Assembly: GCA_902812345.1 (NCBI GenBank)
Contig: CADDZM010000020.1
Span: 1-35,271, forward strand
Direction of reading: 5' to 3'
DNA: 35,271 nucleotides
From: Chloroflexota bacterium
Lineage (GTDB): Bacteria > Chloroflexota > Chloroflexia > Chloroheliales > Chloroheliaceae
Shown here: positions 1 to 8,221 of the stretch, piece by piece
Layout of the letters: each line of letters starts with the position of its first letter
Numbering within the stretch: position 1 is the first letter of the stretch
Translations under genes and position numbers: made by a program
Notes under the pieces: generated by a model
Seen by the model: only the letters and a program-made list of their open reading frames with translations
What the model was told of the DNA's origin: nothing
Databases searched by the model: none

Positions 1-1418
1 TCGCCGGTCTTCTGGCGGCTTGCGGTGACAACACGGCCACAACTGCTCCGACCGCGACGACTGCTGCCGCGGCAGCGACCACTGCCGCAACTGCAACCAC
101 GGCTGCGGCGGCTACTACGGCTGCGGCGGCTACTACGGCTGCCGCGACCACCGCTGCGGCAGCGACCACTGCCGCTACCGCGACCACCGCTGCGGCAGCA
201 ACCACTGCCGCTACCGCGACCACTGCCGCTACCGCGACCACCGCTGCGGCAGCAACCACCGGCGCCAGCACCGGCGCTACCAGTGGCACCATCCGCATCT
301 ATTCCAGCTTGCCGGCGACCGGCAGCAGTAAAAAGCAAATTGATACGCTTGTCAACGCTATGAAGATGGCGATTGCCGATTTCACAGGTGGTACCGGCAA
401 AATTGGTAACTTCACCATTGATTACCAGCCGCTGGACGATGCTACCGCCGCTAAAGGCCAGTGGGACGCCGATACCGAAAAAAGCAACGCTAACAAAGCC
501 GTCAACGACCCTGACGCGATGGTTTACCTGGGTACCTTTAACTCCGGCGCGGCCGCCGTTTCCATCCCGATTTTGAACCAAGCTTCCCTGGCGATGGTAA
601 GCCCGGCCAATACTTACACCGGCCTTACCCGCGCCGCTGAAGGCATTACCGCCCAGGGTGAGCCGGATGTCTACTACCCAACTAAAGTCCGCAATTACTT
701 CCGCGTAGTTACCGCTGATGACGTGCAGGGCGCTGCCGCGATTGAATTTATGAAGAGCCTCAACGCCAAGAAAATATTCTTGATTGATGACTCCCAGTCA
801 TACGGTAAAGGTCTGGCCGATGCGGTCGCCCTCTACTGCAAGAAGGCTTCCATGGATTGCTCACAGCGCCTCTCCATAAACGGCAAGGAGTCCGACTACA
901 AGTCAGTTGCCACCCAGATTAAGTCGGCCAACCCTGACGCTATTTACTACGCTGGCATCACCCAGAATAATGCCGGTAAACTCGTTGCCGACATCCGGGC
1001 CGCCAGTGTCACCAAGCCGTTCATGGGCGCTGATGGTATCTTCGAGCAGGCTTTCATTGATGCTGCCGGCGCTGCTGCTGAAGGCGTCTATGTAACCGGG
1101 GCCGGTCTTCCGGTGGAGCAGATGCCCGCCAAAGGCCAGGACTTCGTGAAACGTTACCAGGCTCAATTCGGCGAAGTCGAGCAGTACACTATTTATGGTT
1201 ACGAATCGATGAACGTCGCCCTGAATGCCATCAAGACGGCCGGCGTCAAAGACCGCAAAGCCATCTTGCAGGCTCTGGCTAACACCAAGAACTTTGAAGG
1301 CGTGCTGGGCACCTGGGGCTTCACCCCTAACGGTGATACCACCCTCACCACCTATAAGGTTGACCAGATTAAGGACGGCAAATTTACCTTCGTCACCGGA
1401 GTTAAACCTACTGTCTAA
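1..1418 (+). CDS. livK: Branched-chain amino acid type ABC transporter substrate-binding lipoprotein (5' partial)
   Basis: The gene is open to the left edge; the first complete codon is at position 3. The visible start reads AGLLAACGD, the end of a lipoprotein signal peptide with its lipidated Cys at 21-23, so the true start is a few tens of bases outside the window. A linker of about 85 residues made almost only of Ala and Thr follows. The mature domain starts near IRIYSSLPATG and runs to the stop. It has the type I periplasmic-binding fold of LivK/LivJ proteins, with segments such as DPDAMVYLGTFNSGAA, FLIDDSQSYGKGLADA and YAGITQNNAGKL. It would capture substrate outside the membrane and hand it to the LivHM permeases encoded next. 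Substrate cannot be read from sequence; amino acids are usual, but the family also binds urea, amides and aromatic acids. Family assignment is firm. Confidence 0.93.
   Translation, partial: AGLLAACGDNTATTAPTATTAAAAATTAATATTAAAATTAAAATTAAATTAAAATTAATATTAAAATTAATATTAATATTAAAATTGASTGATSGTIRIYSSLPATGSSKKQIDTLVNAMKMAIADFTGGTGKIGNFTIDYQPLDDATAAKGQWDADTEKSNANKAVNDPDAMVYLGTFNSGAAAVSIPILNQASLAMVSPANTYTGLTRAAEGITAQGEPDVYYPTKVRNYFRVVTADDVQGAAAIEFMKSLNAKKIFLIDDSQSYGKGLADAVALYCKKASMDCSQRLSINGKESDYKSVATQIKSANPDAIYYAGITQNNAGKLVADIRAASVTKPFMGADGIFEQAFIDAAGAAAEGVYVTGAGLPVEQMPAKGQDFVKRYQAQFGEVEQYTIYGYESMNVALNAIKTAGVKDRKAILQALANTKNFEGVLGTWGFTPNGDTTLTTYKVDQIKDGKFTFVTGVKPTV
104..270 (+). repeat. 18-bp-based tandem repeats coding the Ala/Thr linker
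   Basis: Two copies of GGCTGCGGCGGCTACTAC are followed by alternating 18-bp units of the type GCGACCACCGCTGCGGCA and GCGACCACTGCCGCTACC. All are in frame and encode Ala/Thr runs between the lipidated Cys and the binding domain. Such repeats can change length by slippage without breaking the frame. Confidence 0.75.
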
Positions 1419-1433
1419 ATCAGGCTAAAAGTT

Positions 1434-1461
1434 AAGGGCCAGACCGCTGGGTTTGGCCCTT
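1434..1461 (+). terminator. Hairpin terminator or attenuator after livK
   Basis: AAGGGCCAGACC and GGTTTGGCCCTT form a 12-bp stem with one G-U pair and a GCTG tetraloop, 15 nt after the livK stop. The tail GCTTTCTAAATT is only weakly T-rich, so termination may be partial, or the hairpin may protect the abundant binding-protein mRNA from decay. Confidence 0.65.
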
Positions 1462-1671
1462 GCTTTCTAAATTAAGCTTTAGGACTTGTTTTAAAACGAG
1501 GCCAAAAATTCTGCATTTTAAGTCACTTTTAAAACAGTCTTCTTACCAGCTAAATTTGTCACTCGGGTTTTGACATAATTACCACTGACCGGGCAAAAGC
1601 TGCTCCGAAAGATTCCCAGAGTATTTCGCCGTCCTTAATCAAAGCTGATTTTCCGTTAGTCGTAGTAATGC

Positions 1672-1700
1672 TTGCCTTATTATTGCTCACCGGTGAGAAT
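1672..1700 (+). promoter_or_regulatory. livH: Possible livH promoter with overlapping palindromic operator
   Basis: TTGCCT (1672-1677) and GAGAAT (1695-1700) lie 17 nt apart, each matching 4 of 6 consensus bases. The perfect 12-bp palindrome CTCACCGGTGAG (1686-1697) sits in the spacer and overlaps the -10, the position of a repressor operator. The first base of the message would fall close to the livH ribosome-binding site AAGGAAA. No cognate regulator is visible nearby. Confidence 0.4.
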
Positions 1701-1724
1701 ATAGAAAAAGGAAATTGTAGATAA

Positions 1725-3173
1725 ATGAACAGCTTACCAGTTCAGCTTGTTCTGTTAATTGTATGGCTTGGCCTGGGAGCCTATGGCACCTTTATGCTGC
1801 TACAAAAGGGCTACAGGGTTAACAGCTTGAAAAGCTTAGCTTATTATGTTGCTCCGGTTGTGGCAATACTTTATCTGATAATAAATCAAATCCAGCCGCT
1901 CAACGCGTCCTGGCCCGGCAATCTACCAGGGGTGGTAATAAATATTGCCCTGGGCATAATTTTGCTGATAGTAAGCCCGGCCCTCTTAATCGCGGCTTTT
2001 TTGGTGCCGACTCAGAAAAACCTGGATGTTTCCGCCCGCGCTCTACAAAGAGACGCTTTCGTGCGTATGCGCTCGCGGATACTCTTGATTGGGGCAATCT
2101 TCCTGGCTCTGATGATGCCGCTATTAGCCCTTTCGCTCTTCAGGACTGCCGCGCCTTCCGAACTTCGCTACGATAGTGTCATAAGCGTAATGATAAACGG
2201 GTTACTCAGCGGTTCCCTTTTTGCCCTGATTGCCCTGGGCTACACTCTGGTCTACGGAATTATCGAACTTATTAACTTCGCGCACGGCGATGTCTTTATG
2301 ATGGGTTCGCTGGTAGGCTTTACAGTAATTAATATTATGCTGGGGACCCAATCGGGCCGTCCGGTCAAGGCCGGTACTCCGCTCTTTATGGTTATCTTAG
2401 CCATCGTCCTGGCCCTGATAATTTCAATGGTCTTCTGCGGATTTCTCAATTACCTGATTAACCGCATCGCTTACAAAAGATTGCGCAACGCTCCCCGCCT
2501 GGCTCCCCTGATTTCAGCCATCGGCGTCTCCTTTATTTTGCAAAACATCGGGCTTTACCTGATTAGCTCGGCTCCCCAGGGCTACCCGGTGATGTTTCCG
2601 AATGCGACGCGGGTCGCCAACACCGACGTGGTGAGCGACATTCTGGACAATCACGACTCGCTGATTACCATTCCGGTAACGGGCATTCTGGTGATAGTCG
2701 GCGTCAGCATTTTGCTCCTCGGGCTAAGTTACCTGATTAACCAGACTAAAACCGGCAAGGCTATGAGGGCAGTAGCCCAGAACCGGGAAGCGGCAGCCTT
2801 GATGGGCATCAGTATCGAGCGCACAATCAGTTTTGCCTTCATCATTGGCGGCGCCCTGGCCGGGGCGGCCGGGGTTATTTACGGGGTTTATCAGGTCCAG
2901 GGTACCGTCCGCTACGACCTGGGCTTTCAAAACGGCCTGTTCGCTTTTACGGCGGCAGTGCTGGGGGGCATCGGCAACGTGAATGGGGCGGTATTGGGCG
3001 GCTTATTCATCGGGTTAATTTACTCGCTCAGCCAGTCCAGTTTTTTCGGCTTGAGCGCCAGCTTCCTGGATTTATCTATCTGGGCGCCCGTGGCGGTCTT
3101 TGGTGTCCTGGTGCTGGTAATGATTTTCCGGCCTACCGGGATTTTAGGCGAAAATGTGCAAGAGAAGGTTTAA
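1725..3173 (+). CDS. livH: Branched-chain amino acid ABC transporter permease LivH, with N-terminal extension
   Basis: Integral membrane permease, half of the channel that LivM completes. The family core starts near residue 150 with INGLLSGSLFALIALGYTLVYGI and INFAHGDVFM, the hallmark first segments of LivH. The conserved cytoplasmic coupling region follows (GKAMRAVAQNREAAALMGI, then GALAGAAGVIYG). At 482 residues it is far longer than the usual ~290. The first ~145 residues are extra and contain about four hydrophobic segments (near 5-25, 37-55, 68-95, 118-138). The ATG is preceded by AAGGAAA. Next comes livM after a 3-nt gap, so the two are translated from one message. Role is certain; the purpose of the extension is unknown. 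Confidence 0.94.
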   Translation: MNSLPVQLVLLIVWLGLGAYGTFMLLQKGYRVNSLKSLAYYVAPVVAILYLIINQIQPLNASWPGNLPGVVINIALGIILLIVSPALLIAAFLVPTQKNLDVSARALQRDAFVRMRSRILLIGAIFLALMMPLLALSLFRTAAPSELRYDSVISVMINGLLSGSLFALIALGYTLVYGIIELINFAHGDVFMMGSLVGFTVINIMLGTQSGRPVKAGTPLFMVILAIVLALIISMVFCGFLNYLINRIAYKRLRNAPRLAPLISAIGVSFILQNIGLYLISSAPQGYPVMFPNATRVANTDVVSDILDNHDSLITIPVTGILVIVGVSILLLGLSYLINQTKTGKAMRAVAQNREAAALMGISIERTISFAFIIGGALAGAAGVIYGVYQVQGTVRYDLGFQNGLFAFTAAVLGGIGNVNGAVLGGLFIGLIYSLSQSSFFGLSASFLDLSIWAPVAVFGVLVLVMIFRPTGILGENVQEKV

Positions 3174-3176
3174 ACT

Positions 3177-4520
3177 ATGGCCCAAGTTAAAATAAATCCG
3201 GCTGCCCAGGCAGGCGCTCCCAAAGGTTCTCGCCCTTTTAACCGGGCCAACCTGGATCGAAACAAAATTATTTTGTGGCTAGTCCTGGCAATTGTTCTTC
3301 TCATTTTACCCTTTGCCAGCAAGCCGTTTTTTGAGCTATTTGGCCCGACCGTTTTCAGTTCGACAGTCTCAGCAGTCAACAGCACCCTGCTTTTTGTGTT
3401 GTTGGCCCTGGGCCTCAACATCGTAGTAGGTTACGCCGGTCTATTGGACTTAGGTTATGCGGCCTTCTTTGCCATTGGAGCCTACACCATGGGCTTCTTA
3501 ACCGCCCGTGGTAGCAAGCTTTTCGATTTATTGCACACCAACCCCCTAACAGAAGTGTTGACCAATTTCTGGGTAGCTCTTATCCTGAGCTTCTTGATGG
3601 CAGCGTTGTTCGGGGTATTATTGGGCGCTCCTACCCTCGGTCTGCGCGGTGACTATCTCGCTATCGTTACGTTGGGGTTTGGCGAAATCGTCCCGATTAC
3701 CATCAACAACCTGACTCAGGTTACCGGCGGTGATACCGGGCTATCCGGCCTGACCCAACCGGACCTCTTCGGCTACCAGTTTTCAGCCTCAAGCCTGGAA
3801 GGTTGGTACCTGGTCACCTTGCTTGTAGTTTTCTTCTCCATATTTATGATACGCCGGTTGGTAAACTCGCGTATAGGCCGGGCCTGGATGGCGATGCGCG
3901 AGGATGAAATAGCGGCGGCGGCTATGGGTATCAACCTGGTCAAGACCAAGCTGTTGGCTTTCGGCCTGGGCGCTTCTTTCGCCGGGTTTTCAGGCGCTAT
4001 TTTTGCCAACAGTCTTGGTTCGGCTAACCCTTCCCAGTTCAAGTTCGACGTTTCGGTTTTAATTTTGTCTATGATTATTCTCGGCGGTATGGGCAACCTG
4101 TGGGGCGTTATTGCAGGAGCGGTAGTCCTTTCAATGAGCGACCGCTACATTATCCCGTTCTTAACTGAGCAGGTCCGGCATTTCGCCGATAGCATTCAGC
4201 TTCAAACCAGTATTGTAAACGGCACCCGCGTTACTGAACCTAGCGCTATCAAGGATATTCTCACTAATGTCGGCACCAACTCCCGTTTGTTGATATTCGG
4301 TGTCATCCTGGTGGTTATGATGCTGGTCAGGCCGGAAGGCTTATTCCCGAACAGCCGCCGTAAGATGGAGTTGCGCGCCGCCCCGGCTGACGACCCGCAG
4401 GCTCTTATCCCTACAGACCCGATGACCCAGGCCGATGAATTCCGTTCGATAAACTACAATCCCTCCGACGTTACAGATCAATCCGGCAACCCCGATGGCG
4501 ATAAAGACATTAAGGCTTAG
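3177..4520 (+). CDS. livM: Branched-chain amino acid ABC transporter permease LivM
   Basis: Second permease of the importer, 447 residues. After a ~30-residue polar N-terminus come multiple membrane segments with family motifs: LALGLNIVVGYAGLLDLGYA, GLRGDYLAIVTLGFGEI, TGGDTGLSGL, the coupling stretch GRAWMAMREDEIAAAAMGI, and FAGFSGAIFA. A polar tail of about 70 residues after the last helix (from SRRKMELRAAPADD) is longer than normal and rich in Asp and Pro; its role is unknown. The ATG follows the livH stop by 3 nt, with an AGAAGG ribosome site inside the end of livH, which suggests coupled translation. A 29-nt gap separates it from livG. Confidence 0.94.
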   Translation: MAQVKINPAAQAGAPKGSRPFNRANLDRNKIILWLVLAIVLLILPFASKPFFELFGPTVFSSTVSAVNSTLLFVLLALGLNIVVGYAGLLDLGYAAFFAIGAYTMGFLTARGSKLFDLLHTNPLTEVLTNFWVALILSFLMAALFGVLLGAPTLGLRGDYLAIVTLGFGEIVPITINNLTQVTGGDTGLSGLTQPDLFGYQFSASSLEGWYLVTLLVVFFSIFMIRRLVNSRIGRAWMAMREDEIAAAAMGINLVKTKLLAFGLGASFAGFSGAIFANSLGSANPSQFKFDVSVLILSMIILGGMGNLWGVIAGAVVLSMSDRYIIPFLTEQVRHFADSIQLQTSIVNGTRVTEPSAIKDILTNVGTNSRLLIFGVILVVMMLVRPEGLFPNSRRKMELRAAPADDPQALIPTDPMTQADEFRSINYNPSDVTDQSGNPDGDKDIKA

Positions 4521-4549
4521 CCCTCGCTAAAGTCAGGACGAAAGTTAAA

Positions 4550-5371
4550 ATGAGTGATAACCTTAATTTAGGTGATAACCTGCTGGTAGCGAAAGATATT
4601 TCCAAAAACTTTGGGGGTATCGTAGCGGTCCAGAAAGTTGATTTTGTTATTCCGCGCCGGAGCATCATCAGCCTGATTGGCCCGAACGGCGCGGGCAAAA
4701 CAACCTTCTTCAACCTGATAACGGGTATTTATGGCCCCTCTACCGGCCAGATTGTTTTCGATGGCAAGCCGCTGGGCCGCCTTAAACCCCACGAAGTTAC
4801 CCAGCGCGGCATCGCCCGGACTTTCCAGAATATCCGGCTGTTTTCCAATATGACAGCCCTGGAAAACGTGATGGTCGGCGAACATGCACGGCTAAAGGCC
4901 GGGCTATTCGGGGCGATCTTTCGCCCGTCGCGAGTAACATCCGAGGAAAACAACGCTCGCCAGCGGGCCCTGGATTTGTTAACATATGTCGGGTTAAAAG
5001 GGAAGGGGGACGAGTTTGCCAAAAATTTGTCTTATGGCGACCAGCGCCGCCTGGAAATCGCCAGGGCGCTTGGTACCGACCCTAAACTGTTGTTGTTGGA
5101 CGAACCAACCGCCGGGATGAACCCGAACGAGTCGGCCAGTCTGACCAAACTGGTGGACCGCCTCCGCAACGACCTGGGCCTGACCGTGCTGCTGATTGAA
5201 CACGACATGAAAGTAGTTATGGAAGTCAGCGACCGTATAACAGTCCTAAACTTTGGCCGCAAAATTGCCGAAGGTCCACCGGCGGACATCCGGGCCAATA
5301 CCGAAGTTATCGAGGCTTACCTGGGCAAAGAGTACGCCAAAACTGTAGCCGAAGATAAGGGGAAAATTTAA
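4550..5371 (+). CDS. livG: Branched-chain amino acid ABC transporter ATP-binding protein LivG
   Basis: One of two cytoplasmic ATPases that drive the Liv importer. All ABC motifs are intact: Walker A GPNGAGKTT (44-52), the LivG-typical TFQNIRLFSNMTALENVMVG, signature LSYGDQRRLEIARAL, Walker B LLLLDEPTAGMN, and the switch His in LIEHDM. Length (273) is normal for LivG, which carries a longer helical region after the Q-loop than LivF. It is followed by livF after 4 nt, so these genes form the distal part of the same operon. No anomalies. Confidence 0.96.
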   Translation: MSDNLNLGDNLLVAKDISKNFGGIVAVQKVDFVIPRRSIISLIGPNGAGKTTFFNLITGIYGPSTGQIVFDGKPLGRLKPHEVTQRGIARTFQNIRLFSNMTALENVMVGEHARLKAGLFGAIFRPSRVTSEENNARQRALDLLTYVGLKGKGDEFAKNLSYGDQRRLEIARALGTDPKLLLLDEPTAGMNPNESASLTKLVDRLRNDLGLTVLLIEHDMKVVMEVSDRITVLNFGRKIAEGPPADIRANTEVIEAYLGKEYAKTVAEDKGKI

Positions 5372-5375
5372 ATCA

Positions 5376-6152
5376 ATGACTACGGCCAATCAACCCAATG
5401 GCGCAAGCGCGGCCAACACCAGTACTCAACCCGTACTGGCATTGGATAAAGTTTCGTCGTTTTACGGCAACATCCAGGCTTTGCGAAATATCAGCCTGCA
5501 AGTCTTTCCGGGCGAAATCGTGACCCTTATCGGCTCGAATGGGGCCGGTAAAACTACCACCCTCAAGACTATTTCGGGTCTTATCCGGCCCCGCACCGGC
5601 ACAATTACGCTGAACGGTGAGCGCATTGACGGCATTTCACCGGAAACTGTTGTCGCCAGGGGCATCTCGCAGTCGCCGGAAGGCCGCCAAATTTTTCCGC
5701 GTATGACCGTGCTGGAAAATCTTGAAATGGGCGCTTTTTTACGCAAGGACAAGGCCGAAATTGCCAGGGACATGGAAAGTGTCTTCAAGCTGTTCCCGCG
5801 CCTCAAAGAGCGCGTAAAGCAGCGGGCCGGGACGATGTCCGGCGGCGAGCAGCAAATGCTGGCGATGGGCCGGGCTCTCATGGCCAGGCCGAAAGTGTTG
5901 CTGCTGGACGAGCCGAGCATGGGCCTTTCGCCGCTGCTGGTGGAAACCATTTTCCAGATTATTATAAACATTAACCGGGAAGGAACCACTATTTTGCTGG
6001 TGGAGCAGAACGCTCTCGCCGCCCTGAGTATCGCCAACCGGGGCTACGTCTTGCAGACCGGCTCAATCGTCCTCGAAGACAAAGGCCGGAACCTGCTCGA
6101 AAATGAGAACGTGCGCCGGACCTACCTCGGCGAGACTGTCGGCGTCGAGTAG
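5376..6152 (+). CDS. livF: Branched-chain amino acid ABC transporter ATP-binding protein LivF
   Basis: Second ATPase of the importer, 258 residues, pairing with LivG. Motifs: Walker A GSNGAGKTT (53-61), SPEGRQIFPRMTVLENLEMG (the LivF hallmark after the Q-loop), signature MSGGEQQMLAMGRAL, Walker B LLLDEPSMGLSP, and LVEQNA in place of the more common EH switch, as is normal for LivF. The first ~20 residues are a polar, low-complexity extension absent from most homologues. It is the last gene of the operon and is followed by a strong convergent terminator. Confidence 0.96.
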   Translation: MTTANQPNGASAANTSTQPVLALDKVSSFYGNIQALRNISLQVFPGEIVTLIGSNGAGKTTTLKTISGLIRPRTGTITLNGERIDGISPETVVARGISQSPEGRQIFPRMTVLENLEMGAFLRKDKAEIARDMESVFKLFPRLKERVKQRAGTMSGGEQQMLAMGRALMARPKVLLLDEPSMGLSPLLVETIFQIIININREGTTILLVEQNALAALSIANRGYVLQTGSIVLEDKGRNLLENENVRRTYLGETVGVE

Positions 6153-6173
6153 CCTTTTATTTAAGGGAAAAAG

Positions 6174-6236
6174 AAAAACACCACTTCTCTTTAAATCGGC
6201 TGGGTCACAGCGTTTCTAAAAGGAGTGGTGTTTTTT
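6174..6236. terminator. Bidirectional intrinsic terminator between livF and the minus-strand genes
   Basis: AAAAACACCACT (6174-6185) pairs perfectly with AGTGGTGTTTTT (6224-6235), and the stem extends inward by about three pairs including a wobble. It has A and T runs on both sides, so it can stop transcription from either direction. Confidence 0.85.
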
Positions 6237-6250
6237 AGCGGGTAAAATTT

Positions 6251-6553
6251 CTAAAAGTCTTCTTCGTCGGAAGCCTCAAGCTGGCTGTTAAGCTGTTCGA
6301 TTTCGGCTTCCACTTCGTCCAGGCCGACCAGTCCCAGTTCGAGCAAATCGCCCCGGATTGAGACAAGCAGCTCGCGTTTTTCGTCGGTGGCAGGGTCAGT
6401 TCCCGGTACGGTCAGGGCCAGGGCTGATTCTACCTGGGAGAGCGAGTCGAAACCCGCCTCCTGCATATCCTCGCGCAGGCTTTCCAGTTGCTCCAACCGC
6501 ACCATCAAATCATAGGTATCGTCCCCTTGCGGGATATTATCTTCTTCGCTCAT
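6251..6553 (-). CDS. Small acidic helical protein of unknown function
   Basis: A 100-residue protein that I do not recognise. It is strongly acidic, with Asp/Glu-rich ends (MSEEDN at the start, EASDEEDF at the end) and two predicted amphipathic helical stretches, near 14-45 (LMVRLEQLESLREDMQEAG) and 60-92 (LVSIRGDLLELG and EVEAEIEQLNSQLEA), with heptad-like Leu/Ile spacing that suggests a coiled coil. There are no Cys residues and no signal or membrane segment. It is the last gene of the minus-strand group, 79 nt after the membrane protein gene, next to the shared terminator. A role as a small binding partner or scaffold is speculation. Coding status is supported by the clean frame and amino acid pattern. 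Confidence 0.6.
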   Translation of the reverse strand: MSEEDNIPQGDDTYDLMVRLEQLESLREDMQEAGFDSLSQVESALALTVPGTDPATDEKRELLVSIRGDLLELGLVGLDEVEAEIEQLNSQLEASDEEDF

Positions 6554-6632
6554 AACTCTATTTATTCTCGTTCTTCCAGGTAGTTTAAGTTAAATGAGTA
6601 AATGTTTGAATTTACCCATACCCCACCGACTA

Positions 6633-7484
6633 CTAACTTGTAATCTGCGGATTTGTAATAATTGAGTAAACAATCAGCAACAGGCTTACCAGCGACACAA
6701 TCAAATACTCGCGTAACACGGCCCGGTTGAGATTATTGGTCAGGTAAGCCTGCAAAATCCCAGCGACCACATAAAAAATCAGCAGCAGCATTACCCCACC
6801 GATGAGGACCGGCAGCAGCCAGTAGTTGAGCGCCCAGGTCACTTCAGCCAGGATAAACGCGCCCACCAGCGAGTAAATTAACAGCCGGCTGTTGTTGGCT
6901 TTGGACTGCCGCAAAATTTCGTAGGTCAGAAAGAACGTCACCAGCCCGACCAGGGGCGCGCTTATCAAAGCCCGCCACTTGTTTACATAAATCGCGCTAA
7001 AGATGAGAAAGCCCGCGATATAGGTCGCCAGGTTAAGGCCGATGTTAGCCCAGCCGTAAAGCCGTTCCTGCCGCCCGATGGTGTAATACTGGGCGATAAT
7101 CACCACCAGCAGGACGAAGGACGAGATAATGGTCCCGACCACCTGGACTGGCGGGCTGTCGAACAACCGCAGGAAAAGATAGGTGCCGATTACCAGCATC
7201 GAAGGCAAAATCCAGGAGAACGGGGCAAACTCGAACTTCTGACCGCCGCGCGTCCGTATAACGGGCAGCTTTAGCAGGTAAATCTGGGGATGAGAGCGCA
7301 CGGTCGCATCGGCGATGCCGGAAGTAATCGTGACCAGGGCTGCCAGGAGGACAACGGTCAGGGGAAACTGGTAATCCTGGGAGACCAACTGGGAGAAGGG
7401 GCCGCTGGTAGGGTCGATTACCAGCAAGAAGCCCTGGGTAAGGGCGATCAGGATAGCCAGGACGATAATACGGTCAACTCGCAT
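6633..7484 (-). CDS. Polytopic membrane protein (possibly DUF5656-like)
   Basis: 283 residues with about eight hydrophobic segments and few charged residues between them. It starts MRVDRIIVLAILIALTQGFL, followed by a loop with the conserved-looking stretch QDYQFPLTVVLLAALVT, and a polar loop near 70-85 (LKLPVIRTRGGQKFEFAP). The pattern recalls membrane proteins of unknown function found in Chloroflexota (DUF5656), but I cannot confirm this by eye. No catalytic motif is seen. The start codon lies 3 nt after the tsaC stop, so the two are almost certainly translated from the same mRNA. Whether they are functionally linked is unknown. Confidence 0.75.
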   Translation of the reverse strand: MRVDRIIVLAILIALTQGFLLVIDPTSGPFSQLVSQDYQFPLTVVLLAALVTITSGIADATVRSHPQIYLLKLPVIRTRGGQKFEFAPFSWILPSMLVIGTYLFLRLFDSPPVQVVGTIISSFVLLVVIIAQYYTIGRQERLYGWANIGLNLATYIAGFLIFSAIYVNKWRALISAPLVGLVTFFLTYEILRQSKANNSRLLIYSLVGAFILAEVTWALNYWLLPVLIGGVMLLLIFYVVAGILQAYLTNNLNRAVLREYLIVSLVSLLLIVYSIITNPQITS

Positions 7485-7487
7485 GGT

Positions 7488-8051
7488 TTATTTCAAAGCC
7501 TCTTTAATTTGCCGGGCCGGGATAGCGGTTTCCCGCAAGACCCGGATAGTATCGCCGGTAGCATCCACCACGGTCGAGTCGATGCCGCCGGGGCAGGGAC
7601 CGCCATCGAGAATGAGTTCGATGCGGCCATTCAGATTTATAAGGGTCTGCTGAGCGTCCAGAGGACTGTGGCGGCCGCTGCGGTTAGCGCTGGTGGTTGC
7701 CAGGGGCGAACCCACTTCCCTGAGCAAAGCCAATGTCATAACATGGCCGGGCATGCGGACGGCGATAGTGCCGTCGCTGGCCTGGACGGCCTTTGGTAGG
7801 TCGGGATGCGGGAGCAAGACCAGGGTAAGAGCGCCCGGCCAGAATTGTTCAATCAGCCGCCGGGCGAGAGGTGTTATTTCTCGCGTTACCAGGGCCAGTT
7901 GCTCCGGTCCCGAAACTAAAATAGGGATAGGTTTGTTCCGGTCGCGCTGCTTCACCTCGTAGAGCCGTTCTACCGCCTCGCCATCGTACGCCAGGCAACC
8001 CACCCCGTAGACCGTATCGGTCGGGAAAGCGGCCAACCGCCCGGCCCGCAA
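7488..8051 (-). CDS. tsaC: Threonylcarbamoyl-AMP synthase (TsaC/YrdC/Sua5 family), start uncertain
   Basis: Makes threonylcarbamoyl-AMP from threonine, bicarbonate and ATP, the first step of the universal t6A37 tRNA modification. YrdC-domain motifs are clear: AAFPTDTVYGVG at the N-terminus, the basic KQRDRNKPIPILV, FWPGALTLVL, TIAVRMPGH, and TTSANRSG. It is the short TsaC form without the Sua5 C-terminal domain. The start is a problem. TTG at 8051 is the only ATG/GTG/TTG in frame, but homology-like sequence (TRLLPADQPDALSSTAAEL) continues upstream to a stop at 8142-8144. The better start may be ATC at 8129, which has GAGG 5 nt upstream; the coordinates given are the conservative ones. It is downstream of uvrC but has its own promoter. 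Confidence 0.9.
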   Translation of the reverse strand: MRAGRLAAFPTDTVYGVGCLAYDGEAVERLYEVKQRDRNKPIPILVSGPEQLALVTREITPLARRLIEQFWPGALTLVLLPHPDLPKAVQASDGTIAVRMPGHVMTLALLREVGSPLATTSANRSGRHSPLDAQQTLINLNGRIELILDGGPCPGGIDSTVVDATGDTIRVLRETAIPARQIKEALK

Positions 8052-8180
8052 CTCCGCCGCCGTACTCGAAAGGGCATCGGGTTGGTCTGCCGGAAGCAGC
8101 CGGGTTTTTAGTCTGGATGGCGAAGTGATAACTTCCTCTTTCTAGTTGATTTCGCGTTTAACAAACAATTATTTCGCGCT

Positions 8181-8189
8181 ATTATAACA
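8181..8189 (-). promoter_or_regulatory. tsaC: Extended -10 promoter of tsaC
   Basis: Read on the minus strand, TGTTATAAT is a perfect extended -10 (TG-N-TATAAT). No good -35 is seen, as is usual for this promoter type. Transcription would begin near 8174, giving a leader of about 45 nt if translation starts at 8129. The leader repeats CGCGAAAT twice. Confidence 0.65.
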
Positions 8190-8221
8190 TACTACTTTTT
8201 ACTGGAAAATCTATAAAGTCC

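Larger units (their letters stand above)
1419..1724. other. Intergenic region between livK and livH
   Basis: This 306-nt stretch has no credible ORF. It holds the terminator hairpin after livK (1434-1461), an AT-rich middle with a possible extended -10 (TGACATAAT, 1571-1579), and near its right end a promoter-like pair overlapping a perfect palindrome. It suggests that the binding protein and the membrane/ATPase genes can be transcribed separately. Confidence 0.6.
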
